Of a stretch of DNA of 64,000 bases, positions 1 through 12,804 are shown piece after piece. This DNA comes from Chiridota heheva (taxonomy: Eukaryota > Echinodermata > Holothuroidea > Apodida > Chiridotidae). How positions within the stretch are numbered: position 1 is the stretch's first letter; each line of letters opens with the position of its first letter. Where the stretch lies: NCBI GenBank assembly GCA_020152595.1, contig JAIGNY010001222.1, positions 788,501 through 852,500 of the forward strand. Direction: 5' to 3'. The translations under genes were made by a program, and so were the position numbers. The notes beneath the pieces are model-generated. The model was not told the DNA's origin, ran no database searches, and saw only the letters and a list, made by a program, of their open reading frames with translations.

Positions 1-2350
1 GTTTTGTTTTAGTAATGAAATAAAAAACATACCGCAATGTATTTTGATTATCTGTGAAGTCAGTCAATTATGGGAGATATTTTTCTTCTGAAAGTTTTTT
101 GTTTTGATTCATTTTAGATAAGTTATCCAAGGTGCCAAAGTAAAACACAAATTTGACCTCCACCCCATTGGTAAACAAGAAAAGCTGAGCAAGTATTGTA
201 AAACACATCACAAATATGAATACACTTTTCAATGAGTTACAATCTTATGATTATGATTCTTTTATTTTTACAAATATTTTCTTTACTAAGATTCAAGTAG
301 TCTTGTACTTTCTATAATGTTAGAACAGAGTAAGTTCTTGAAATGAAAATGATTAGTTCAAGCAAGTTCATCTTATTTCAAAGGGGACATAAAAAGAAAC
401 AAAATGTTGAGTTTAAAGCTCTGTCTTATCTGCGTAGAAATGACTGGTGCAGTAAGTCCATTATGACAAATTGGCGTTATATTCCTCACATTCTTAACAA
501 TTTTTTGATGCATTTTAAAGAAAATGTATATAACTTTTTTACTATTTAAAGTATTTTGCCATAAACGTTTTTCAGGTGGTATATTATAATTACCCATACA
601 AGATTCTGTTTCCTTACTTTTTCCACATATCCACTAGGTTTAAAGCCACAAAATTGCAAGTCAAGATATAATAATATACAAAAAGACTTTAGGAAATCTG
701 AGGCTATGACATCACAACTATGAGACTGTGATATTGAGTCTGATTTCAGTCGTTTCTATACAAATGATACCAAACTTTAAACTATAACATCTCCTTAACG
801 GAAAAAAGATTTTTGAATGGTTTCTTTATCGTTTTGTTTTTCTTGAAGTCTTCTTTCATATATGATGGACTTGCTTGACCTCTGAATTAATCCTTTAAAT
901 GTGAAAAGATGACGAAAAACTAATCAACACAAAGAAGATATTTTCATGTGATTGTATCTGAACAAATGTTTGCATATTTTTTTTTTATTTCAAGCCGTTT
1001 TAATAAAAAGCATTGATTTTCACAAGCTCTAGTCTTTTATTTTACAGTATAATATTTTCTCCAAATGAGCTCTTTCAATGTTTGAATAGGCAATTCTATT
1101 TACCCTTTCAAACCAACAAGTTTTGTTTACTTTTCTGTTACCATGGAAATCATCATTTAATGACTGCAATTTATCCAAGATTTTACACACTCTCTAAGCC
1201 TATTTCATTATAGTCTAAACTCATATATATGGATGCTCATGTGTCCTTGCTGAATTAATCAAACCTTTGGCATAAAGAGCCACGGCAATTTGGCAATTAA
1301 TTTCCAGTTTATAGTTGTGTTTATTAACAATGGATTGTGTTGATGCCAAAAGTTGACAATTGGATATCATTTGTGAGTTTTGAAAGTGTGGTTTTATCGA
1401 AAAATTAGTTTTTGGACCAAAGAAAGAAAACATTAAACGAAAAAAGAGGAATTTTAAGGGAAAATGTAGTTACACAGAGGGGTGTAGTATTGCAGCGTAT
1501 GATAGGTATAATATATTTCAACCTTGCTCAGAAGACCTGATCTGTATAACAAAAGTATTTGAAATGGACTTTAGGACAGCATAAAATAAAAATAAGGGGA
1601 AAGTGGGTGATGAAAACTACGCAACATCCAAACAACAATACAATTTTCCATAATTATGCAAATTATTATTATTTTTACTCCATTAATACTGAAGTAAAAT
1701 AAGTTGTCTTGAAAATGAACCAAATGTTAAATAAGAATATCTGAAAGTTAATTTTCCTTCCCTAATTTACCTCAAACTGAAAAAATAAAGAACCATTAAC
1801 TTTAAATTTGCAAAGAAAGTGTAGTATTTACATGTTTTTAAATTGTTTCTAAACACGCATATACCAAAGGATTCAAATGTTTATATTTAACAATGGACGT
1901 TAATGGTATTACATTTAGCGTATAATTACAGCATGGATTAATTTACGTATACGCAGTGGCCAATAATTTAGATAGTTGCTAGTTGCTAATGAATTCAGCC
2001 GTTGATTTTTTTGCTTGTCAAATTCTGTAATTCTAAATTTGTATACTTTGAAAATTCTATTGGAATTAATATTTCTGTATAATTTGGGCTTTTGCTTGTT
2101 AATAAAATTTTAAAATGCTCTTCAAAATATATTGAAATAAATTTTGATTTCTTTAAAATTCACTGTGAAAGTCAAATTTTTCGCTGTTGAAAAAGGAGAA
2201 ATAATTTCATTGTACTGTCACACCCAACAAATTATAATTTTTCGCATGCATTTTCCCTACCTTTGGCTTAAACCTATTTTATGTTTTATGGTTATGTATT
2301 TCTTTATAAAAAAAAAAAAATGAATTTGGAAAGATGCATTGTGGGTTATA
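1..2350. other. gene-free AT-rich stretch
   Basis: No open frame here exceeds about 75 codons and none shows a recognisable motif or a paired splice-site context. The stretch is uniformly AT-rich. The only internal structure I see is a block near 835-900 that resembles intronic sequence at about 26.0 kb, listed separately. Confidence 0.6.
835..900 (+). repeat. paralogous block, partner at 26,013-26,080
   Basis: This block shares the order 'TTGAAGTCT..TC..TCATAT', then 'ACTTGC.TGACCTCT.AA.TAA', with 26,013-26,080, which lies in the introns of the CCP exon cluster. A second block at 3,570-3,950 matches 26,235-26,540 in the same order. This suggests that the left end of the window is a decayed paralogous copy of the CCP locus. 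Alignment was by eye. Confidence 0.5.
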
Positions 2351-2354
2351 ATGA

Positions 2355-2408
2355 CAATACATCTCCCGATTGGGAGATCTCCCGATCGGGAGCTTGAACC
2401 GGACTGCA
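2355..2408 (+). mobile_element. collapsed MITE copy A (back-to-back palindromic ends)
   Basis: Two near-identical perfect or near-perfect palindromes lie side by side: CTCCCGATTGGGAG at 2,363-2,376 and CTCCCGATCGGGAG at 2,379-2,392. They are followed by the terminal motif AGCTTGAACCGGACT at 2,391-2,405. The same palindrome and GGACT end occur at the borders of the larger copies at 9.46 kb and 62.68 kb, so this looks like both ends of the element with the interior deleted. Confidence 0.55.
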
Positions 2409-2714
2409 TACCTTATAATTGTAATGTTTATACTCAATAATGGAGGTTAACGATCTTGTATTTCATTAGCGATATAGTTACAGTATGGATTATTTTACAT
2501 CATTAAGTACGTCTACTTTAAAAGTAGGTGGGGCATACACTGTTGGCCCAAAAATCTGTATCTCTGTATCTATCTCATGCATTTTGTAAGTACTGTTCCT
2601 GTTATATGATATGCTAATAAGATAATGGAATATGATTTGAATCAATGAAACTCGTTGACTTTATTTAACTAAGCAACGTTAGAAAATGAGAAAGACACGC
2701 GAGGAGTAGAAGAG

Positions 2715-3239
<525 letters not shown>

Positions 3240-3321
3240 TGTCTGTCTGTCTGTCTGTCCGTCTATCTATCCATCTATCTATCCATCTATCTATCCATCT
3301 ATCTATCCATCTATCTATCTA
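3240..3321 (+). repeat. tetranucleotide GTCT/ATCT/ATCC array
   Basis: The TA tract passes directly into (GTCT)5 and then alternating CTAT and CCAT tetranucleotides, a compound microsatellite typical of slippage at the edge of a longer array. Confidence 0.92.
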
Positions 3322-5049
3322 ATTGTCAATACAAATTTGGAGAAGGATTTAGTATTGATCTGTTAATTGTTGTGAACAGCATAAATTTCTTCACATGAAA
3401 ATTGCTACTGATCATAAGGTTGCTTCAAGATTGGCTAATGATACAAATTAATAACAATGCATTTGTGTTGCGAAAAGGTTCTTTTCCCGAAATCTGTAGC
3501 TATAACATGTTTATTAACCCTAAATGTTTATAAGCCTTAGAACCGAACGTTTTGAAAATAAAATAATATTATTTCAAGTTTTTAAAGGTCTTTCGACATG
3601 AAGCAATTTCGATAAAGCACTTTAGTTACATGTATGGCTGATGTATTTCATCAGTATTTGATTGATTTAAAATTTGAATGTAATCCAGTATTTCTTTAAA
3701 TTTCTTTTCTAAATCTCAGCCACGGAAATGATAGGAAAACCCATTTCTGCAAGAAAGTAACTGCGACTGTACGAACAACTCAAAATATGACTGTCATTTA
3801 CAAAAAATGAATTTTACCATGAAAATGCCAACCAGTATTTATCTAATTTTAACTGAAAGTTGCTTTACCCATCCAAAGTTTATGCCAATTCAAAGAAAAA
3901 GGTGACACTTCAAGATCACCCGGTAATACAACATACTAACATAAACATACATATCAATATCGATGCCAGAAAAAAAAAATTGTTTTTTACTTGCTACCAT
4001 GTCGTTAGATATCTTTAATATGATACATAAAGGTAAGTGATTAATACAAGTTAAATCATTAATTTCAAATGAACTTGCAATTCACTAAGCATCTTATATT
4101 TTGCATAAATCAGTCAACTGTCAGCCATTTTTATGAGCCCCCCAAAATAAAATAATTGTCCAGAAAAAAATGTTACTACGCGCAAGAGCAGTAATTTAGA
4201 AATATACGGTTTGAAATTAGCATCGATTTGTAAATTGTTTCTTTTGGGTGGTATTATTCTACGGCACCTTTCATTAGTCATGATTTCATTGTGCATGGAT
4301 TGGTTGGTATAGTCACATGACTTACTGTGGGTACAGAACTTTTCGATATTGTTCATCTTAACAATACGGTATAATAGTGATATGAATAACCTTTGGTTTT
4401 AATCTTAATTAGAACATACATTTTGCAATACTATATTATATTAGTATTTGAATTAGTCATTTTGACTGACTTGAACTAAAGATCCACCCTCACTGTTATT
4501 TTGGCAATTATTCTTTTGTTTTTGTTCTTTCTAAATGCAGCAGTCAGCAATTAAAACGATATGTGTAGTGTGGTTTAATTTACCTTGCACTTCTAATTTC
4601 CCAGTACTTGCGCTAACTTACACTAATTTTGTTTAATTAATAGGAATTGACACTATGTTTTATCACATACGATAATACTGACAGGTTGATAATCTAAATC
4701 AATATTTGAAGAAAAAAAAAAGTATTTATCCCTTAACAACCAAATATTGTACTCGTGTTTAATTTGAATTAAGTGCATACTCACTTTACATTACTAAATA
4801 TCTTTACTTCTATTTATAGCCCATAAACAGATTTGACGTATGGTAAAACCCAACAGCGAATGATATGTTGCACCTGATTTGGGAGCATTTATGTTTCTTA
4901 AGGTGGCATTAAACCCATACAATAACAATAAGTTTGAGATACAATATTAATGTAATGCATTACGGTAATCGTATGTTGTCAGTCAAAAAATAAATATATT
5001 GTATGTTATAATATCTTGCTGCGTACAAAAAAATGCTTATTTGGCGGAA
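3322..5049. other. gene-free AT-rich stretch
   Basis: No convincing coding sequence is visible. The part at 3,570-3,950 resembles 26,235-26,540, upstream of a CCP exon. No CCP exon remnant was found in the equivalent position here. Confidence 0.5.
3570..3950 (+). repeat. paralogous block, partner at 26,235-26,540
   Basis: Shared islands include the 'GCACTTTAGTTACAT..TGGCTGAT' type string, 'TTTCTTT..TAA..CTCAG.CACGGAAATG', and the closing 'GATCACCCGGTAATACAACAT' versus 'GGTCGCCCTGTAATACAACAT'. The order is collinear with the 26 kb region. This is a visual alignment of diverged sequence. Confidence 0.5.
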
Positions 5050-5465
5050 TATTATAAAATTTCTTAATTTACTTAATAAATTAATAATTAGAGGAAATGA
5101 CAATTAAAAAGATATTCTGATATAAGACTTTCCGTAAGATAGTAAAGGCAAGAGATTTACATCTAAAATTGAACGGAAAATATGAAATCTTATACAGGAA
5201 AATAAAGATTACGTGATACAGATACAAAAGGGTAAAATTAAATTTAACAAAAAATGGCAAAGAAGGTGTATGATTTAAGTAGAGACTTAGATTTTTAGCT
5301 TCATTAGACATGAATAGTACTGGCATCAGTTTCAAGTTCTTTGCGCATAGCACTGAAATATTGTCGGAGGCCAATGAAGAACGGTGCCTTATTAGACTAA
5401 GATATTTTGAAAGAGCGTTTTCAATAAGAAATAATAAATGAACAATAAAATAAATGAACAGTGAT
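5050..5465 (-). other. probable 3' region of the non-LTR retrotransposon
   Basis: This lies directly downstream (minus strand) of the last reverse-transcriptase ORF piece. It holds an open frame of 138 codons at 5,081-5,497, rich in Phe, Ile and Leu, without a recognisable domain. I read it as the 3' untranslated part of the LINE rather than a gene. Confidence 0.35.
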
Positions 5466-7076
5466 TTAAAATGAACTACATTTTGCATAGGCATCACACA
5501 TGAGATGGGTTTTAGATTTTTTTAAATAAGTCAACAGAACAAGACAACCTGATATAGAGTGGTAATCGATTCCAAAGACGCGTAGCTGCAACAGCAAATG
5601 TTCTGTCACCCAATGTATGGTAGGATTTTGGTTCACATCAAAAGAGTTTATCACCAGAACGAAAATTACGAAGAGGAACATATAATTTAGCAAGTTAGAT
5701 ATATAAACTGGAGCACAACCATTCATCAATTTTAAACAATAAGTAATATTTTGTTCATGATGCGATGATAAACTGGAAGCCAGTGCAAATCTTTCAGGAT
5801 GGGAGTTATGTGACATGTTTTCTTTGAAAGAGTTACAATCCGTGCAGCCGTGTTTTGAAGTAGTTGAAGACGATGAATCTGTTTGTGGGGCAGTCCATGC
5901 AGCTAGGAATTTCCCATATCTAATCGAGATGTAACATACGAATGTACTATCTGTTCTGTCGCAGTTGAATTGAGATATTTGCGCAATTTTCTAATGTTTG
6001 AAGATGTAAAGATGCAGTGCTTGTGATATGAGAAATGTGACTATCCATGGTCATGGAGGAGTAAAAAATAAGCCGAGATTGTGAGCTTTTAAAGCGGACT
6101 TAACTTTCAATTGATGATATTGGGTGATGAAAACTTTAACAATTGTTGGCGAGATCCAAATAATAAAAACTCGGTTTTGTTATCGTTGAGTTTCACAAGT
6201 TCTGCGTCATCCAAACACGTATATCGGCGATGCAATCCTCTAAACATTTGATGGTAAGGTCATTCTGTTGTTGTGAAGCTTTGAAGTCCAGATACAGTTG
6301 TGTGTCATCAGCGTAAACATGCTAGGATATACCATATTTTAAAACAATGTTGCGGAGGGGTAACGTATAAATTGGAAACCACTGTGGACCAAGTACAGAT
6401 CCTTGCGGAACGGAGAAATTCAAGAAAACAGGTTCCGATATTGCATCTCCTATACACATGTTGAGGTCTGTGAGACAGGTAAGATTTACACCATTTCAAT
6501 GCCAATATATTGACGTAACCGTGTCAGTAAAACATCATTATCCACGGTATCGAACGCTGCGCTCAGATCTAACAAAATCAGCGCAGTAACCTTTCCATCA
6601 TCCATTCCACGTAAAATGTCATTATTAACCCGAAGTAGCGCAGTTTCGGTACCATGATGTGCTCTATAGGCAGATTAGAATGGATCTGATAAGTTATTTG
6701 CTTGAATATGATCTGATAGTCTTTTTGATACCACACGCTCAATTATTTTTCAAGAAATTTTAAGTTTGCCACAAGACTGTAATTTTTTTTAAATTTCGCG
6801 ATCGAGGCCAAATTTCTTCAACAATGGACAAACATGGGCAATCTTCAGACTGTCAGAAAATTGTCCATATTGAAGAGATTTGTTAACAATGATAGTGTAA
6901 TATTGTACGAAAATATCAATACATTGTTTGATCAAGAATGTGGGTACAGGGTTCAGTTCACAAGATTTGAATGGCGATTTCATGATTGGGTCTCGGATTT
7001 CATGTTCCGTCGTTGGTTCAAACACATAAATAGTTATATCTATAACAAGATCGGTATTATCAGAAGGGTCAATCAT
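5466..7076 (-). pseudogene. LINE reverse transcriptase, frameshifted
   Basis: Four pieces can be read. At 6,789-7,076 the text resembles the RT N-terminal region (GQFSDSLKIAHVCPLLKK). At 6,308-6,505 it contains ALKWCKSYLSHRPQ followed by a degraded FLEFSVPQGSVLGP-like stretch. At 5,466-5,816 it contains ERFALASSLSSHHEQNITYCLKLMNGCAPVYISNLL, compared here as separate short motifs (LMNGCAPVYIS and NLL), then a garbled 'GDRAFSVAAPRLWN' equivalent and a TYLKKSKTHLM-like end. The catalytic YADD box is not intact in one frame. Confidence 0.85.
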
Positions 7077-7950
7077 AATACGGGTGCCAACATGAGCAAA
7101 GGTACCGCAAATTTTTCCAATTTATCAACAAAGAAACTGGAAAATCTATCAGCGAGAGTCTTGTCTGAATCGGAAAATGGGAGAACTGGCACTTTGGACT
7201 TGTGTAGAAGTGTGTTTACAATTTGGAAAAGATTTTTCTGGTCACCAGAATATTCACCAACCTGAGCAGAATGATAAAATGTCTTGGCCTGATCAATTAA
7301 CTTAGTGACAACAAGACGTTGCTTACAAAATCTTGCCAGTCGACTTCAAGCCTTGACTAGATCCATTTGCGTTGAAGTTGACGACGGATTTTTCTTGCAG
7401 GACATATTTCTTCCGTGAACCAAGGACTAGCAGATGTAAGTTTGATAGTCCTTGTCTTAAGTGGAGCATGTCGATCTAAGGCTGCACAGAGAACCGATTG
7501 ATGCTTTTAATACACATATCCAAATTGCAGTCTTCAAGATGTGTATCAGATAAAGCTGTTTGAACATCCTCAGAAAATGTCAATTGCTTTTAAATTACGC
7601 ATCCTTGTAGTAACAATAGGTAATGGGGGTTTCTGGAGATTAATATTACACATAATAGTGTAATGATCAGACAGTCCTGGATGAATCTCAACATTTGACA
7701 CAATACAAATATTATCACGAGTCACAAGTAGATTTAAACAATGTCCTTAACGATGGGTTGCTTCTTTGACATGTTAAATTATTCCGAAAGATGAAAGAAG
7801 GTCTCAAAATTTATTCGCAGCAGAATTGTTTGGATCATCAACATGTATGTTAAAGTCGCCACAGAATATGATCTCATATGGATGTAGAAGATATTCAGTA
7901 ATCATGCATTGAAACTTAAAGAGAAAAGTAGGGAAATTATGTCCAGGCGG

Positions 7951-8217
7951 TCAACAAATGTTGACAAGACGAACTGAGGATGAGTTTGAATTATTCTCTG
8001 CATGAATTGCTTCAAATGATGCATATTTTGTAAAGTCCAATTTTGCCGATATAGAAAGACTGAATTTGTAATGGATCCCAACACCACCCCCTGCTTTTTT
8101 CAACATTGGGACGTCTTGAAATGAATAGCCAACAGGAGTTAAATCGCCAATTGTCAAACTGTCACCAGGTTGAAGCCAAGTCTCACACACTGCAATTATT
8201 TCCAAATCGTTACTCAA
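7951..8217 (-). pseudogene. LINE apurinic-type endonuclease N-terminus
   Basis: The 88-codon frame begins SNDLEIIAVCETWLQPGD. This is the first catalytic strand of the exonuclease/endonuclease/phosphatase fold, with the conserved E-T-W metal-binding motif. It continues with GGGVGIHYK, which fits the GGGVAIY motif of non-LTR endonucleases. The frame then breaks toward the RT part. Upstream (above 8,217) a further 40 nt may encode the start of the domain behind a stop. Confidence 0.85.
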
Positions 8218-8259
8218 TCAGTAAGCTTTTTTTTCTCCATATATTTTGTAATTCTCATG

Positions 8260-9460
8260 ATCAATAGAACAATTATACACTTACATAAAAAGGAACGTTC
8301 TAACAGAATTGTGAATAATATCGATTTAACATGTGAAAGTACAAACAGATTTTTCAGATATCACTCATTTGAATAACATAAATAATAAAGCTCTGGCAAA
8401 GATTTTACCATGGCAACTCGACATATGCAAATGAACTCAGATGACCTCTTACAAAATTGATGGCTTAATAAACCCTTTCTATACTTGTTTTTGAAATATA
8501 AAGTTTTAAATTTTGTGTAAATATCGTAAATGCAGGAAAAGATTATAAAACCGGTGATACTAGTTTATAAAATTATCGCCAAAACTAAAACTTGAGATCA
8601 ACAAATATATCAAAAGAGTGTTGATAAAGGATAAAATGTTACTGTTTTTTGTTCATACCACAAACGTTTTCAAAATTTGTAAGCTATACTTTAAACTATC
8701 AGCACACTCATACACATCTGCTAATTTCTGTTGCATTTCACAACTATAATAAAATACTTTTAAGCATTAAAAATAACGAAATTTATTGGATGTCCTTTTT
8801 TTTAAATAACCGGAAAACAAAAAGCTTGGCTTATAGTAAAGGAAGTTAAAAGTGCCGGTAGACTGATGAAAACATCTCTAGATCAAATTTTTCCGACGCA
8901 TACTGGAATCGTAATCTAATGGACATATTTCAATAAACGTAAATCCACAGAAATTCTCTGCTTCTACAGTGGATATTTTAAATACTTCTCTTTTAAACCG
9001 CTTTTTTGAAACTTTTTTACTTGCCTTAGATGTCAATAATAATGCAAATAGATCAAATGATCCATGCATAACTGACGATACCCACTAAACACTACACATG
9101 TTCTACGAGTACTACCCACTCTGTATACAATAGTACCAACAGTAACATAAAGTGATTTAATGTTATTACCTACGATGTAGAACTAGCTCCAATCAATGGA
9201 ATCGAATAAAAGAAATCACGCAACTGTTTGCAAATACTTTAAATTACTATTATCAGGAACGTTTTTCTAATCCGTCTTGCCTTTATCTTCTTTCTGGTCG
9301 AGTACACAAACGAAGAACTACAACATCACATTCTCTGATACGTTTTAAGGTGTCACATTGTTTCTTGCTATTTTTCATATCCATGTGAATGAAATATCAA
9401 TTAAAACATTTTCATACGCATTTTGACTTGATTATCATATCAACATATGTTTTCCTCTCA
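8260..9460. other. gene-free AT-rich stretch
   Basis: No domain-bearing frame and no clear repeat was seen between the retrotransposon and the MITE at 9,463. Confidence 0.5.
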
Positions 9461-9462
9461 AC

Positions 9463-9932
9463 ATGCCGGTTTGTACCCCTGATCGGAAGAACAGTTTTGT
9501 TCTCCCGATCGGGGATGCTTTACAGAAGTATCACACAATCAATCTATCCAAATTCAAAGTTTGTAAATGAATAAGATCAGAATTAGACACATTTCGAGCG
9601 CGGGGTAATCAACCACTGTGAAGGGTTCACATTTTTTCTTCACGATTTGAAATAATGGCATATGAAAATTATGAGAAATAAGTTGGGGATTTGTGAAAAT
9701 TATTTAGCAATAGCTGCGTGATAGTAACGAAGATGTTTTACTTTCGCGAAATTGAATATGAACAAAGCAAACTTTGTTACTAAGCTTCAATGAAACTACT
9801 GATAAGCGTCTATGACTGAAACTTCACAATGAAAATGGCGACTTCCATATATCACGGAAAGCTCAGTGTGCATGCTTGTGTCTCCCGATCGGGGACTTAT
9901 TGAGTCTCACGATCGGCGGTACGAACCGAACT
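9463..9932 (+). mobile_element. MITE copy B, about 470 bp, palindromic TIRs
   Basis: The left end GCCGGTTTGTACCCCTGATC and the right end (reverse complement AGTTCGGTTCGTACCGCC) form imperfect terminal inverted repeats. Each is followed inward by a TCTCCCGATCGGGGA palindrome (9,500-9,516 and 9,880-9,895). The interior shares long runs with copy C at 62.7 kb, including ATCTATCCAAATTCAAA, GACACATTTCGAGCGCG and CTTCACGATTTGAAATAATG. There is no coding capacity, so it depends on a transposase elsewhere. Confidence 0.8.
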
Positions 9933-10168
9933 GCTCAATGTATGATTTTTAATTTGGATTGAAAGAACCATCTGCAGCTAAGTTATGCTTTTATTCTTTA
10001 ATGCTTTTTACAAAACTTTTACAAAACTCTCAGCTTCTATCATAACACCCATTGTGAGTAATGTACTCTTGCATTGTATACCTATATCTTCCTAAATTAC
10101 TAAAAACGACGCATTGATATGTTACATACATACAAGTTGTTTAATATGACTAAAATGGAGTTACTTAC

Positions 10169-10453
10169 TTCATAAGTCACATAATCAGAATGCTTGCGTC
10201 TCTGTTTAATGTAAAAGTTCCCACCATAAGCAGGAGAGGCATTGAAAGTTAATAATTCGCATGTGTACGAAGATGAGTAATAGACGAGGGAATAACACCA
10301 ATCGCGATGCGTACATGCCAGGGTACAATCGATAGGTCCAAAATTCACGAATTTGTTGTTTGTTGAATACGATCGACACACGTTTTCCGCTAAACAAATT
10401 TTCTGAATATTAAATATAATATCCACAACCAAAAAGATGAATAATAGTATCAT
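10169..10453 (-). CDS. first exon of a secreted protein: signal peptide plus PAN/apple-like domain
   Basis: The exon reads from ATG at 10,453 to a strong splice donor (GAA|GTAAGTAA, donor GT at 10,168-10,167), giving 95 complete codons (phase 0). Residues 1-22 (MILLFIFLVV..CLA) form a hydrophobic signal peptide. The following text has cysteines at 26, 43, 47, 53 and 65 with aromatic spacing CTLACTHRDWCYSLVYY and CELL, the pattern of a PAN/apple adhesion domain that binds proteins or carbohydrates outside the cell. The frame is intact, unlike most coding traces in the window. The next exon should lie below 10,167 but was not recognised; the LINE and MITE downstream would then be intronic. PAN is the best guess; another Cys-rich fold is possible. 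Confidence 0.6.
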
Positions 10454-12780
10454 TTTGTTAAAGTTGATATTTTCAAACGAACGTTTTGAGATTGTTTATG
10501 AAATACGATCACATTTGAGCCTCACCTTCCTTTACCAAATCCACATACAACTAATATGCATCACTACAATTACTTAAAGACGTCAATACTCTATCTGTTT
10601 GTTTTCATCTTTAATATCAAATCGAAGATGCCTTTTTTCAATTATTGTGATATGACCGTCATATTTTCAAAGAAAAAGTTGTCGTTAAGATAGGATAATT
10701 GCTATATTTATTACATTTTAGTAACTATTAAATTGATGTGAGATATTGAATAACGTTTACTGATAAAGCCTCCGAAGTTTGAAAGATATGAGAATAATGA
10801 TCACGTGTACAAATCTGGGCATTTGATATTTAGGTTGTCATGATACAAAACACTAATAATGTGCATATAAAAAGGGTTAAATCAAATTTTCAACGAAGGT
10901 TTAGAAGTGTCAAAACCCGGCAGTCGTTCAAATGTTCTTTTTTAAAATCCCCACCCCATGCACCAACCATTTGCACAAATCCACCTAAATTATCCAGAGC
11001 GCATAGATTATGGAAATACCTAAATATTTCGACAAAATTCGTTAAAATCTTACCATTTTAATGCATGTTAAATTTCTAAGGCCCTATTATAATAAATTAT
11101 GCATCTTTTTTTAATTTTGTGATAACAAGAAACGAATGTGAATTTCCTTGTGCTACATTAGTTTTCTAAGAGCGAGAAAGCTTTGTGACAAGAAAAGACA
11201 TTTGAATGTTTTAGGAAGTGTTTTGGTTTTTCATGAGGTCTAAAATTTGTGATTGTCTTTGTTTTAAATGGCATGATTCTGATAAATTCCATTCTTAGCA
11301 AACACTGTGTAAGGATTTCCTTGTTATGAGCAAGTTTTACATTTTTTCCAGCCCATGGCAAAAAATATGATCTTTACACACAACTTTGCAAGCCAAACTG
11401 AAACGCTGCTAGTCACTAAAATAGAGTCAGCTGCTGTAATACATTTGCAATATAAAACAACCTTTCATTAAATTGTTATTTGTTTTAAAAGGCAAGTCAT
11501 AAGAAAATATCAGTTGTCTGTTTAGCTGTAAATATCAAAGAAAATTATTATGAATTTTGCAAGGATTACAAAACTAATTTCATTTTAAACACTTCAGAAA
11601 TTACTTTTAATTATTATTGATAATTGTAATTATATATTTTTTTCATATTTTAAGAATCAAGCTGAGTTATATTTTAGTCGTATACACATAAAAGTGGCTC
11701 TTTGTAATCAAACTAACAATGGGGTAATGTAATAAATGTACGTGGCAAATACCATTTTAAAGCATGACCTTTGACCTCTTATAAAATGATCTTTATCTTT
11801 GCAAAGAAAGATATGCATTTCTTGATTATTTTTACAATACTTGAAGGCTGCAATATTTCGTGATTTACTTCAAATTTTGATCGTTGATTCTAATAGTAAC
11901 CGAACTACTAGCTTAAATGGTTAAATTGACGTTACAAAACAGTTGATTTGTCATAACATTACATATTTGTTTCCAACAGGTCAACAAGTCCAAAATTTCC
12001 GCTTATCAAGCCTTGGTAATACATAGGTGAAACGAACTGTAAAAGGTTTATTTCTAAGCACATTTTGGGTTCTCGCCTTATATACTAATAAGATACATTT
12101 GTACGAAAGTGACAAAACATTTGTTTGACTTCCAAAGGATGAAGGACTTATTCAACACATGAAAACCATTATACATGTTACTATATTGACGGGAAGTATA
12201 GAATATTTATAAAAGAGGATGATAATATAGTAGGTATGAAGATGTTTATCTAAGCGAAAGGGGTAATAATGATATAAAAGTAATGAAAAGCTAGTTATTT
12301 CAAACGTAAAAAAACAAAAAACGAAAACTGTCATACAGTAGTTATTGACTTACTTATTTAAATAGTGACTGGGATAATACATTTTAGGGGATTTCTTGAT
12401 TTTCAAAATATCTTTTATTTTCTGACCGTTCATACTCTCACTCTGCAGGATTTGGGATAGTGGAAGCCCCTTTATTTACAATAACTTAAAAAATGTGGAA
12501 GCAGTCAATACGTTCGTAAGTAAATACTTCATAGAATATTTTGTCTGATATCAAATAACTACTTTCAATCTTTCCATTGAGAATAAAAAAACGGTATTTT
12601 CCTGATTAACAATTGCAATGGTCATCATCAAGAGTTAAGCTTAAAGCAAGGTTATCTCCATGGTGTATCATATTTATATCCATTGAATACTAGAGATATT
12701 TTCACAGTATATTACAGTTATGCATGTATCTTTGTTATATCCATGATATTATTACGATATCAATGCTAGATATTAATTTT
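10454..12780. other. gene-free AT-rich stretch upstream of the PAN exon
   Basis: The region presumably contains the promoter of the PAN exon, but no core element could be assigned with confidence. Short frames at 10,840-11,061, 11,158-11,361 and 12,152-12,334 have no recognisable features. Confidence 0.4.
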
Positions 12781-12804
12781 TTTCAAGGAATATCATAAAT
12801 GATG

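Larger units (their letters stand above)
5466..8250 (-). mobile_element. decayed non-LTR retrotransposon (CR1/jockey-like ORF2)
   Basis: Reading right to left, the minus strand carries an endonuclease piece, a linker, reverse-transcriptase palm pieces and a C-terminal segment, in the fixed order of a non-LTR ORF2. The linker near 7,360-7,490 reads like LDRHAPLKTRT followed by PWFTEEI, a common signature between endonuclease and RT in CR1/jockey-type elements. At least four frameshifts or stops break the frame, so the copy is dead. The length of about 2.8 kb fits one ORF2, and no ORF1 was identified. The exact clade needs a search. Confidence 0.85.
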
